Assembly: GCA_016125085.1 (NCBI GenBank)
Contig: WGMM01000002.1
Span: 228,454-292,453, forward strand
Direction: 5' to 3'
Length of the DNA: 64,000 nucleotides
Source of the DNA: a bacterium
Lineage (GTDB): Bacteria; Planctomycetota; Planctomycetia; Isosphaerales; Isosphaeraceae
The notes beneath the pieces are model-generated. The model did not search any database. It had not been told where the DNA came from and saw nothing but the letters and a program-made list of their open reading frames with translations. Position numbers and translations under genes: made by a program. This document shows positions 36,826 to 45,376 of this stretch, piece by piece; the stretch's first letter is position 1; each line of letters opens with the position of its first letter.

Positions 36826-38259
36826 TCATTCATAGCGCCATTTGGATAGCCACGGGTCCGCAGTCTCCGTTTGAAATTTCTTCAGCCGGGCCTTGAAATC
36901 GGCAAGGGTCCGGGCGTGTTTCTGATCGTCGGCCAGGTTGCGGGCTTCGTCCGGATCGGCCTGAAGATCATACAGCTCCCATTCCGGCCGATGGCGGATC
37001 GCTTCGGTCGACCGGGGGCCATATCGCTCAAGTTTGCGAGTGAGTACGTCCTGCCATGTGGCGGATTCGAAAAGATCCGAAGCCGAAGGGACTTCCAGAG
37101 GCCAGGCGAGATTGTGAATCAGCTTGAAGCGGCCGTCGGTGACGGTTCGCATCGGATAATACATTTGAATTTCGTGAAATGTGTGCGAAAGAAACACGGC
37201 CTGGACGAAATCCGGATTGGCCGGATTCTTGACCCATTCGAAAAGAGAGCGGCCGTCCAGCCGGTAGCCCTTCGCCGGATCTGGGGCGGGCGAACCGGTA
37301 AATGAGAGAATCGTCGGCAGAATGTCGGCATGCGTCATCAGGGCCGAGCAATCGCCGGGCTGATAATCTCGCTCGGGCTGACGGATCAGCATCGGCATGA
37401 GAACGCCAGGCTCATAATGGCTGCATTTGGCCGCATGGAACGGCGGACCGTTGTCCGAAGTGAAAATCACAAGCGTATCGTCGCGGTGGCCAGTTTCGTC
37501 GATCATGTCGAGCAAGCGGCCCACGCCTTGATCCAGGCGATTCACTGCCTGCAGATAATCGGCCCACTCGGCACGCGCGGCGGGCGTGTCGGGCAGAAAT
37601 GCCGGCAGTGCAATTTTGTCAGGATCGAAGGTCTTCGCCTCCACTCCCGGCATCGGCTGATTGCCGAACCCTTTGGCCGCCCGGTGCGGGTCGATCGGGC
37701 AGAAGTACAGGAAAAACGGCTGTTTCGACTTTTCCTCGAGCAGCGGTCGCACCGAATCGGCCAGGGCAACCGTGTTATGACCGCCGCCGGGCAGCTTCTG
37801 GCCGTAAACCGTGTCGAACGGATACACCGAATCGGGCTGAACGTGCAGCTTGCCGGCCCGGGCGACACGATATCCGTCCTTTTTCAACAGGGCCGGAAGC
37901 GACTGGATTTTCTCGAACGAATGAAAATTGGCCGGCATGTGCTGATGGCCGAACTGACCATTGGCGTGGTTCTGCTTGCCGGTGAGGATCACCGAACGGC
38001 TTGCGGAGCAGCTTGACGTCGTGCAGCGGGCCTGGGTAAACCGCACGGCGGATTCGGCGAATTTGTCCAGCCTGGGTGTCGCTCCGCTTTTGTCGCCATA
38101 AGCCCCTAATTGCAGGCCCAGGTCGTCGGCCACGATCAGAACGACATTTTTGTCAGGTCTCGCGCCATGTGCCGTAACACACAGGCCGGCAAAGCAGATG
38201 ACCGACAGGCATCGTATCGAACAGGCGCGAACCCATGGTATGTATTTACGGAAAGGCAT
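36826..38259 (-). CDS. Secreted sulfatase
   Basis: A 477-residue type I sulfatase. The start at 38259 gives MPFRKYIPWVRACSIRCLSV, a signal peptide ending near VTAHGA. Metal residues begin LIVADDLG (D45, D46 region); the formylglycine motif is CSASR (C84 to R88), followed by SVILTGKQ; GKLHVQ and FTSDNGPPFH are the other metal/substrate blocks. The Cys-type motif requires a formylglycine-generating enzyme or anaerobic maturase, not in this window. The closest layout is the planctomycete heparan/carrageenan-like sulfatases; the substrate is unknown. Confidence 0.93.
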   Translation of the reverse strand: MPFRKYIPWVRACSIRCLSVICFAGLCVTAHGARPDKNVVLIVADDLGLQLGAYGDKSGATPRLDKFAESAVRFTQARCTTSSCSASRSVILTGKQNHANGQFGHQHMPANFHSFEKIQSLPALLKKDGYRVARAGKLHVQPDSVYPFDTVYGQKLPGGGHNTVALADSVRPLLEEKSKQPFFLYFCPIDPHRAAKGFGNQPMPGVEAKTFDPDKIALPAFLPDTPAARAEWADYLQAVNRLDQGVGRLLDMIDETGHRDDTLVIFTSDNGPPFHAAKCSHYEPGVLMPMLIRQPERDYQPGDCSALMTHADILPTILSFTGSPAPDPAKGYRLDGRSLFEWVKNPANPDFVQAVFLSHTFHEIQMYYPMRTVTDGRFKLIHNLAWPLEVPSASDLFESATWQDVLTRKLERYGPRSTEAIRHRPEWELYDLQADPDEARNLADDQKHARTLADFKARLKKFQTETADPWLSKWRYE

Positions 38260-38421
38260 CGTCGGTCGATCCCGGAGCGTCTGATGGAGAGGAAATTCGC
38301 CTGGCGAGAGTGTCTCCGGCCGATGCCGGAAACGCGAGAACACCTGGCCACGATACCACGTGCGGGTGTCGCGACCAAGTGTTCGGAGAATTCGTTCAGC
38401 GATTCGCAAGCGAGGGCCGGA

Positions 38422-40452
38422 TCACTCCGCCGGCTTCGGAGAATTTCCAGGGGTTGCGGCGTCAGCCTTCTCGACGGACTTTCCGGCATCCTTGCGGATC
38501 GGGAAATCGATGTCGATATAGCCGATCATCATCTCTTCCCAGGTCTGCTCGCCCCAGCGAACCATAGCTTTAGGGTCAGGGTTCGCCCGATTCTTCTCCG
38601 AATTGTCGAAGGTCGCATCGCACTTGATCACCGTGCCCGGCTTGAGCACCAGCGGCTCTGTAAGCGTGTAATAGCTCTGCCAGCCAAAGTCATAGGCCGG
38701 CACGCTTAGCATGACTTCGGGCTCCCGGCCTTCTGCCTGAAGCGTATATTTGAACGACTTGCCACGCAGGTGCATGTGGGGCATGAACGAAAGCAGCCGA
38801 ACTTCGTTACGGAATTTCTGTTCCGACTTGACCGGATAGTCATCCGCACCCGGCGGAATCTGGAAGCCGGGGTTGGCGATGCCCACGGTAAGAGCTTCAC
38901 GTGTCGGCGGCACTTTCGAAACGATCAGCCCAACTTTCGAACGATCCGAAGTTTGCTTTCCGTTCGGCGTATAGTGCATCTGAAATACGAACTTGCTGCC
39001 GGCAGGAATCCGCTTGGCCGTACCCTCGGGATACACCGAAGGCATGTCGCCTGGAGCGTATCCGCAAAGATGCCCGCGGCCCTCGCCGATCGTTCGGCCC
39101 CGTTCCGCACCCGGCGGAATGACATAGACGATGATGTGGTGCACGACGGCCGCATCGCCGGGCCGGGCTTCGGCGGCCTGCACCCAGACATCTTCCTTGA
39201 AACCCGGGTCGACCGTGATGTGGTAGTAGGGCACTGTGCCCTGGGCTGGAATCACGTTCGTTTCAGGCAGTTCGAAAACATGGTCCGGAGTGCCGATCGT
39301 CCAGCCTTCGGTAAATGCCTTTGCCGATGGCACTTTCGCAGGGTCGCCCAGAGGTGTGCCCTGCTCTGCCCAGGCAAGTAGAATGGCACGTTCGCGGCCC
39401 GACAGCTTGCGGTCGTTCGAAAAATGACCATAACGCGGGTCAGCGTGCCAGGGAGGCATGCGGCGTGCGTCGACGACTTCGGCGATCATGCCCGAACGTT
39501 TGCGGGCATCGTCGTAGCTGAGCAGCGAAAACCCGCCGACCTGCCCCGGGCGGTGGCACGACTGACACTTGTTCTGCAGAATCGTCGCGACATGTTCGGC
39601 ATAATTGACCTGGCCGACTTCCGGCATGGGATCAGTCTTGTCGAGATACTGGGCGATTTCGTCCGAAACGCCGCGGACACGGTCAAGCCCTTCAAGCTTC
39701 GATGGCTCCGGCGCGACACGCGTCAGTTTGCATCCCGCGACTTCCGTGCCCTTCACAACGATCGGCTTGCCCGCGAGGACGGCTTCGAGAGTGTCCTTCA
39801 AGTACCGGTTTTTCGGCTCAGGGCTGGTCGTGGTATAGCCATATTGGTCGTCGATGGCCCCGCGATAGCGAATCACGGCTCGTGAATCGGCCACGATGAC
39901 TTCGTTGGTACGCTCGATGAGCAACGCGTCGGCCTGAACATTGCGCGAATCGTGCAGGATCGGGAATGCAAGTTCGTGCCTCTCGGCCCAGGCTTTTAAC
40001 TCTTCCGGCGTATCGCCGTCGTTGGACGCGATGCCGAAGAATTTGACGCCCCTGGAATCGTATTCACGTGCCAGTTCGTTAAGCCTGGGCAGGTATTTGT
40101 CGCCGATCGGACATCCGGGCGAGAGAAAAACGAAGACGACGGCTTCGGTTTTGCGAATGTTCAGAAGGCTGCCCAGGCCCCGATTGGCCATCGCCAGGCC
40201 GTAAAGCCAGACTTCCTTGCCGGTTCGGACGTCCTTGAGCTTGAAATCGCCGACCCGTTTGCCGACGAGCCGGTCAAGCGGCAGTTTCGGATCGTCAACA
40301 GGTTGATCCGCAGCGCTAATGACCGACATCGCGCTGAATGCGACGATCGAGGAAATCAACACGATTGACCGTACGTACAGATTCCGCAACACGATCCGCC
40401 TCCCGAGCCGAACGCCGAAACACGAACTTACCCTTGGCCGGTCAAAAGTCAT
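38422..40452 (-). CDS. Redoxin-cytochrome c-copper type II monooxygenase-like fusion
   Basis: A 676-residue exported protein with a signal anchor (SIVLISSIVAFSAMSVISAA). Three parts are visible: a thioredoxin-like redoxin domain (about 55-250; VFVFLSPGCPIGDKYLP, a single Cys before Pro), a c-type haem site CQSCH (296-300), and a C-terminal half with the copper ligands of peptidylglycine monooxygenase-like proteins: HH near 438 in VVHHIIVYV, FQMHYTPNG and MPHMHLRGKS near 560. Such fusions occur in planctomycetes and acidobacteria and their substrate is unknown. The start could be later than 40452 because the first 30 residues are basic and not signal-like. Confidence 0.87.
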   Translation of the reverse strand: MTFDRPRVSSCFGVRLGRRIVLRNLYVRSIVLISSIVAFSAMSVISAADQPVDDPKLPLDRLVGKRVGDFKLKDVRTGKEVWLYGLAMANRGLGSLLNIRKTEAVVFVFLSPGCPIGDKYLPRLNELAREYDSRGVKFFGIASNDGDTPEELKAWAERHELAFPILHDSRNVQADALLIERTNEVIVADSRAVIRYRGAIDDQYGYTTTSPEPKNRYLKDTLEAVLAGKPIVVKGTEVAGCKLTRVAPEPSKLEGLDRVRGVSDEIAQYLDKTDPMPEVGQVNYAEHVATILQNKCQSCHRPGQVGGFSLLSYDDARKRSGMIAEVVDARRMPPWHADPRYGHFSNDRKLSGRERAILLAWAEQGTPLGDPAKVPSAKAFTEGWTIGTPDHVFELPETNVIPAQGTVPYYHITVDPGFKEDVWVQAAEARPGDAAVVHHIIVYVIPPGAERGRTIGEGRGHLCGYAPGDMPSVYPEGTAKRIPAGSKFVFQMHYTPNGKQTSDRSKVGLIVSKVPPTREALTVGIANPGFQIPPGADDYPVKSEQKFRNEVRLLSFMPHMHLRGKSFKYTLQAEGREPEVMLSVPAYDFGWQSYYTLTEPLVLKPGTVIKCDATFDNSEKNRANPDPKAMVRWGEQTWEEMMIGYIDIDFPIRKDAGKSVEKADAATPGNSPKPAE

Positions 40453-40808
40453 GATATCCGGAACAGGGCCGGCCGGACAGTCGAATCAGTCAGTTCGAGC
40501 GATTGATGATGCATAACGCGACCCAATCCGTACGACCGGCAATCCCGACATACGACCGAATCGAAGAGTCTTCGACCGAGCAAATGGTTACGACGAGAAA
40601 ACCTTTCGTATACGACCTTCGCTCAGAAGCGATTTCGCATCATTGGTCGAGTGTCGAATGTCGGTTCGCAGATACGATCCGCTGACGTCCGAATTTCGCG
40701 AATTTCGACTCTCCCGGATTCGCGGATTATGGTATGATGAAGTTGTGTCGCCGAGGACTCCGTGAAAAGAGATCCGCCGGATGACTTGAATACCGGTTCG
40801 GGTGCGAA
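40453..40808. other. 356-bp intergenic region between divergent genes
   Basis: The gap between the redoxin-fusion gene and the lipoyl-like gene. It contains no RNA gene or repeat I can support. A TATGGTATGATGA stretch near 40728-40740 is AT-rich and could be part of a promoter for the downstream operon, but spacing to a -35 element is unclear. Confidence 0.4.
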
Positions 40809-41099
40809 ATGACCTCAGCTCGCCACGGCAGCGAAATACGCGTTCGTGTGCCTGATGGTGCGGGTTCGGACGTCTCGACCGACATTCGTGTCTGCCTGTG
40901 GCTTTGCAGCCTCGGCCAAAACGTTCGTGAGGGTCAGCGGATGATCGAACTGATCATCGGTCCGATGACTTTCGTCGTCCACGCGCCGTGCGATGGGCGA
41001 CTGATCCGCCGCTGCGTGTCCGAAGGTGCCCTGGTTCGTCCCGGGACACTTCTGGGAGTGATCGAAACGGATGGACGCGACTCCTCGTCGCAGTCTTGA
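40809..41099 (+). CDS. Lipoyl/biotinyl-like domain protein without the modified lysine
   Basis: A 96-residue protein with the half-barrel pattern of lipoyl domains: LGQNVREGQRMIELIIG, then VVHAPCDGRLIRRCVSEGA and VRPGTLLGVIE. At the hairpin where lipoyl or biotinyl domains carry DKA or MKM, this one reads IIGPMTF, so no lysine can be modified. It may be a structural lipoyl-like module. The Nudix gene probably begins inside its last codons (29-base overlap), making it the first gene of a tmk-holB operon. Small size lowers confidence in function, not in the fold. Confidence 0.68.
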   Translation: MTSARHGSEIRVRVPDGAGSDVSTDIRVCLWLCSLGQNVREGQRMIELIIGPMTFVVHAPCDGRLIRRCVSEGALVRPGTLLGVIETDGRDSSSQS

Positions 41100-41652
41100 T
41101 CTGACCAGCACCAATCCCGGACCCGATCGAAAGAGCGGTCCGCCGGATCGGGGACCGATCGGTATGGTCGCCGTGCTCGAACTCTCCGCCGGCGTCATTC
41201 CTTACCGGATCGACCCTTCCGGCCAATACCATTATCTCGTCCTGCATTCGGCCTCCGTACGTAACCCCCGTGCCCGCTGGGAATTCCCCAAGGGTGGCAT
41301 CGAGATCGGCGAAACGCCCCGCCAGGCCGCCCTGCGCGAGCTTCGCGAAGAGACCGGCATCGCCGAACCGATCCTGTGCGAAGGCTTCGAACGCTCCATC
41401 AGCTACACTTATGTCCGCAAGGGCCGCAAGATCCTCAAATCGGTGACGTATTACCTCGTCGCCGTGACGACCGACCGCCTCTTCAAGTCGGTCGAGCACA
41501 TGGAAGACAACACCGGCCACTGGTTCCACTGGGGCACGATCGACGAAATCTCGCGGCTGCTCTATCACTCGAAAATCCGTCAGCTTTTCGAAGAAGCCGA
41601 CGACTGGCTCCATCACAACCGGCCCATCCCCGAAGTGAACAAGCCCGCATGA
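41071..41652 (+). CDS. Nudix hydrolase (Ap4A hydrolase-like)
   Basis: A 193-residue protein whose complete Nudix box begins GGIEIGETPRQAALRE at G75 and runs to I97, matching G-x5-E-x7-RE-x2-EE-x-G. Nearby segments SAGVIPYR, RWEFPKGG and VTYYLVAV resemble bacterial bis(5'-nucleosyl)-tetraphosphatases. The start at 41071 overlaps the lipoyl-like gene; M32 at 41164 is an alternative that would remove the basic N-terminal tail. Its stop overlaps the tmk start (ATGA at 41649), so a nucleotide-pool clean-up role next to tmk is plausible. Confidence 0.88.
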   Translation: MDATPRRSLDLTSTNPGPDRKSGPPDRGPIGMVAVLELSAGVIPYRIDPSGQYHYLVLHSASVRNPRARWEFPKGGIEIGETPRQAALRELREETGIAEPILCEGFERSISYTYVRKGRKILKSVTYYLVAVTTDRLFKSVEHMEDNTGHWFHWGTIDEISRLLYHSKIRQLFEEADDWLHHNRPIPEVNKPA

Positions 41653-42338
41653 GTGCCGCAGCCGCTCGTTTCGATGGGCTCACGTGGCGGCTCTCGCAGC
41701 CGCCCCATGGCATTTTCTTGTGTCTCGACGGGGCCGACGGCGCCGGCAAAACCACCCTGGCCGCAAGGCTTTGCGACGACATCAAAGCCGCCGGCCGGGA
41801 AGTGCTCGCCGTGCGCGACCCCGGCGGCACGGGCCTGGGCGACCGGCTCCGCTCACTGCTCCTCGACCGCCACGCGATCGAAATCGGCCCCCGGGCCGAG
41901 ATGCTCATGTTCATGGCCAGCCGGGCCCAGCTCATGGCCGAACGCATCCTGCCCGCCCTGGAACGTGGCGCCGTCGTCGTCACCGACCGCTTTCTGCTCT
42001 CCACGGTGGTCTATCAGGGCGTCGCGGGCGGTCTCGACCCGGCCGAAATCTGGCGCGTCGGCCACGCCGCGACTGCCGGGCTGATGCCGAATCTGACGCT
42101 TCTGCTCGACGTCTCGCGAGAAGTCGCCCGCGGCCGGATGGATCGCCAGAAAGACCGGATCGAAAGCCGCCCGGAGACCTATCAGGAAGCCGTGCGCCAG
42201 GGGTTTCGCGACGCGCTCGCCCCCGGCGCGTTCCCCGCGCCGATCCGCCGTGTCGACGCCGACTTCGATCCCGCAACCGTTTACGAATCGGTCCGCCGCG
42301 AGGTGTTCCATGTCCTGGAAGAACATTCGCGGGCATGA
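41649..42338 (+). CDS. tmk: Thymidylate kinase
   Basis: A 229-residue dTMP kinase, the enzyme making dTDP for DNA synthesis. P-loop GADGAGKTT (28-36), the Tmk block VVVTDRFLLSTVVYQG and the LID-like RMDRQKDRIESR segment are seen. The start at 41649 overlaps the Nudix stop by four bases. The next gene, holB, begins 29 bases before this stop, the usual tmk-holB order in bacteria. Confidence 0.94.
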   Translation: MSAAAARFDGLTWRLSQPPHGIFLCLDGADGAGKTTLAARLCDDIKAAGREVLAVRDPGGTGLGDRLRSLLLDRHAIEIGPRAEMLMFMASRAQLMAERILPALERGAVVVTDRFLLSTVVYQGVAGGLDPAEIWRVGHAATAGLMPNLTLLLDVSREVARGRMDRQKDRIESRPETYQEAVRQGFRDALAPGAFPAPIRRVDADFDPATVYESVRREVFHVLEEHSRA

Positions 42339-43362
42339 CGCCCAGGTCGATCACTTCCGCAAACTCCTGAAAGCAGGCCGTTTGCCGCATGCCCTGCTCT
42401 TCGTCGGCCCGCCCTCGGTCGGCAAGACGCTCTTCGCCCGCACCCTGGCCCAGGGCCTTCTGTGCGACACGAACCCGCCCGAAACGATTGCCCCCTGCGG
42501 CCATTGCCCCAGCTGCAAGCAGGTCGAAGCCGAAACGCACCCGGATTTCATCGTCGCACGCCGGCCCGAGGACAAAAGCGACCTGCCCATCAAGGTGATT
42601 CGCGAAGAGGTCTGCGCGAAGCTCGCACTCAAGCCCATGATGGGCAAATACCGCGTGGCGATCGTCGAAGACGCCGACGAACTCACCACCCAGGCCGCCA
42701 ATGCGTTCCTCAAAACGCTCGAAGAACCTGGCCCGGGGTCGGTGCTGATCCTTATCGGCTCCAACCCCGATGCCCAGCTCGAAACCATCGTCAGCCGCTG
42801 CCAGGTCGTCCGGTTCGAACCGCTCAGCGTCGACGACATCGAAGCGATCCTCAAGCAGCGCGGGCTCGTCACCCAGTCGGCCGAGGCCCATCAGCTCGCC
42901 CTTCAGGCCGAAGGCAGCGTGTCCCGTGCCCTCGCCCTGGCCGACCACGATTATCAGGACGCCCGCCGTGCCATCCTGCACGAACTTTCCAGCGACTCCG
43001 CCCCCTCGGGCCCCAGGCTCGCCCGCCTGCTGGAAGATCATGCCAAAACCGCCGGGAAGGAAGCGGCCGACCAGCGCCGGCGTGCCGTCGCCGTGCTCGA
43101 AGATCTCACCCGGTTCCTACGCGACGTCCTCTGGACCGGTGCCGGCCTGACCGCACCCTCCGGCGACGCCGCCATGGCCGAAGCCGCCGCAGCTCTCGCT
43201 TCATGGTGCGAGCCGGAGAACGTCTTCGCCGCCGCCGACCGCTGCATGACGGCCATCGACCAGATCCAGGCCAACGCCCACCTGGGCACCGCCCTTACCG
43301 CCTGGGCCCACGACCTCTGCCGCATCCTGGCAGGCCAGTCGCCATCAACGCCCGGCCGTTGA
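42310..43362 (+). CDS. holB: DNA polymerase III subunit delta'
   Basis: A 350-residue clamp-loader AAA+ protein beginning MSWKNIRGHDAQVDHF. Walker A GPPSVGKT (33-40), a zinc-binding Cys set (CDT, CGHCPSC), VEDADELTTQAANAFLKTLEE (Walker B and sensor region) and LIGSNPDAQLETIVSRCQVV are typical of delta'. It lies in the tmk-holB arrangement. Its last 18 bases overlap, tail to tail, the end of the minus-strand membrane gene at 43345. Confidence 0.92.
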   Translation: MSWKNIRGHDAQVDHFRKLLKAGRLPHALLFVGPPSVGKTLFARTLAQGLLCDTNPPETIAPCGHCPSCKQVEAETHPDFIVARRPEDKSDLPIKVIREEVCAKLALKPMMGKYRVAIVEDADELTTQAANAFLKTLEEPGPGSVLILIGSNPDAQLETIVSRCQVVRFEPLSVDDIEAILKQRGLVTQSAEAHQLALQAEGSVSRALALADHDYQDARRAILHELSSDSAPSGPRLARLLEDHAKTAGKEAADQRRRAVAVLEDLTRFLRDVLWTGAGLTAPSGDAAMAEAAAALASWCEPENVFAAADRCMTAIDQIQANAHLGTALTAWAHDLCRILAGQSPSTPGR

Positions 43363-44820
43363 AATCGTTGCCGCAGGTCGTAACCGGCTTGCAATTTCAT
43401 TCTGATGCAACAGATCAGACCGTTCCGAAGCCCATCCGGCAAGGCATGCCCTCATGCCGGCCACGGACCAGACGATCATCGCCGGTTCCCACGGCAAATG
43501 AAATCGAGGGGCAGTAATCGTCAGCGCATGAAACGCCGCGACCAGCGCAAATGCAATGATCATGAAAGCCATCTTGCGGCGCATCACCGTGCCCATCGTC
43601 ACAAGCCCCGCAACCGCGCCGATCGTCAGTCCCCCATGGGGAATGCGATAAAATGCCGTTGCAGTTTTGGGGTTCGTGTCGTCGAACCACAGATAATATC
43701 TGAGCCGCCGCAGGCACAATTTCGCATACCGCCCGGGTTCGGCGGCCAGGTCAGCCCGAGCCCGCCGCATCAGTTCGGCCGATCGCTCCGCTTCAGGCAA
43801 TTCTCCGAGAGTTTTCTTGGCTTCGACGCTCAAAGCGATGTCGTCCACGCAGCCGGCCTCGTGCCGGGCCTTCCAGAGCCGGTCATGCAGGCCCGAAAGG
43901 CCGCCGGATGACTTGGCCAGCGCCGCTTCCACCGATTCTCGGACGACTTTGTCCGTCCCTGAACTCAGCCGGTTATTGCCCTGCCAGAAGGCATAGCCGA
44001 ACGTGCTTTTCACGAACACCGGCCGCCCGTGAACTTGCCAGTTGCGAATGGACCAGGGCAGCAGCACGCCAAATGAAACGATGACGAGCAAGGCCCAGCC
44101 CCTTGCCAGCGAAATCGCTTCACTGCGGCTTTTGGGCCTGTCGATTGCAACCCAGGCGATCGTCGCCCCGACGCCCGCCAGAGCCAGAATCGGGTCGGTC
44201 AGTGCCAATAGCCCCATGAGCACACCGGCGAAAATAGCATCGCGCGGCTTTCGAAATTCACGCAGGTCGTATAATGCGACGAACACCCAGACGAGTAGCG
44301 CTGTGGCTGTCGCCACGACCTGAATATGCGTGGCCGAATAGACAAGCGGCGGATAGACCGCTACGCCCAGGCCCGCTAGGATCGCCCAGCCCGACCGGCC
44401 AAAATACCGGGCCGCCAGGGCGATCGCACCAGCGGCCAGAATGCCCCCTTCGACGGCCTGAATCGCGAAGAAAAGTTGATGCGCCGCTGAAGTCCCCGCC
44501 CCGGCAACGGCATAACAGCCTGCCAGCAGGAACGGCAAGACGGGTGCCTGTTGCGAAGTCAGCCCCCAGGTGCCCAAAAGCCGCACGGAGAAGCCGCGCC
44601 CTTCGAGCAGGTTTCGGGCAATTTCGCCATGTTCGTAAGCGTAAACGCCGGAAGCGTCCGTGCCGATCAGCACAGCCACGGCCGCGATTCGGGCCAGGAC
44701 CGCCACGGCGATCGTCAGCCGGAATGCGGTTGCGAACGACATTTCCGGCCATTTCGGCTGCTGCGCAAGCCTGTCCATAAGCGTCTGGCCCGATTCGCCC
44801 ATCCATGAATTCGTCGACAC
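43345..44820 (-). CDS. Polytopic membrane glycosyltransferase-like protein
   Basis: A 491-residue protein with about ten to twelve transmembrane segments, for example ATAFRLTIAVAVLARIAAVA and ALLVWVFVALYDLREF. The first loop holds YEHGEIARNLLEGRGFSV, the acidic motif region of dolichyl-phosphate-mannose-type (GT39/GT83, ArnT-like) glycosyltransferases, and the later loop has a globular segment (about 280-370). It probably transfers sugar from a polyprenyl carrier at the membrane; donor and acceptor are unknown. The exact start is uncertain (Met at 44820, 44802 or 44778). Confidence 0.78.
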   Translation of the reverse strand: MSTNSWMGESGQTLMDRLAQQPKWPEMSFATAFRLTIAVAVLARIAAVAVLIGTDASGVYAYEHGEIARNLLEGRGFSVRLLGTWGLTSQQAPVLPFLLAGCYAVAGAGTSAAHQLFFAIQAVEGGILAAGAIALAARYFGRSGWAILAGLGVAVYPPLVYSATHIQVVATATALLVWVFVALYDLREFRKPRDAIFAGVLMGLLALTDPILALAGVGATIAWVAIDRPKSRSEAISLARGWALLVIVSFGVLLPWSIRNWQVHGRPVFVKSTFGYAFWQGNNRLSSGTDKVVRESVEAALAKSSGGLSGLHDRLWKARHEAGCVDDIALSVEAKKTLGELPEAERSAELMRRARADLAAEPGRYAKLCLRRLRYYLWFDDTNPKTATAFYRIPHGGLTIGAVAGLVTMGTVMRRKMAFMIIAFALVAAFHALTITAPRFHLPWEPAMIVWSVAGMRACLAGWASERSDLLHQNEIASRLRPAATISTAGR

Positions 44821-45376
44821 CTCCCCAGTTTCGCCATTCCGGCGGATCGATCAAGGCCAAGTGAATTTCGGGCGAGCATGAGCCGTAAAACTGAGTGACG
44901 TTTCGATCGAAAACTACCAGGCAAATCGATCTCGTCAAATCGGCGGAACGCCGATGTTACGACAAAGTGGAAGCGGCGTCTCGCCGCTGGCGCGCGACCT
45001 GAAGGCTCGGAGTTTTCGCAATATCCCCACGCAATCATCCCCTGTATCCGATCGCTCGATGATCCCGCGAAAGCGGCGGGACGCCGCTTCCACAGGGGCT
45101 GGATCAAAAACTGAACTCTTTCCCATTCGAACCCGCCTTGACCGTTTCGGCAAAACTGATAACTTGCACATGCACCAGAGGCCCGAGACGGAATTGGGCT
45201 GAACGAGTCTTTCCTGAACTTCACAGTTGGCTTGCCGGTTCGGAAACGAATGGTTCATTCCGGCAAAAAAGCCGGGGTTCCGTACGATCGTCCTTCGCAG
45301 TTTGCCCGCTTTGGGCTTCCTGGTTCGCTCAGGAGATTCCGGAAATGCCGCGCCAGCCCCACAGGAGAAACCGGTC
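44821..45376. other. 556-bp intergenic region with inverted repeat
   Basis: The gap between the membrane glycosyltransferase-like gene and the PEP-CTERM gene. It contains the 21-bp inverted-repeat pair at 44967 and 45073 and, apart from that, no gene. Short open frames over the repeats have no plausible product. Confidence 0.55.
44967..45093. repeat. Inverted-repeat pair, 21-bp arms, possible small mobile repeat
   Basis: The left arm 44967-44987 and right arm 45073-45093 are reverse complements with one mismatch, separated by 85 bp. The arms (GTGGAAGCGGCGT start) are themselves partly palindromic. This looks like a REP/BIME or MITE-like element in non-coding DNA. No target duplication is evident. 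Confidence 0.6.
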
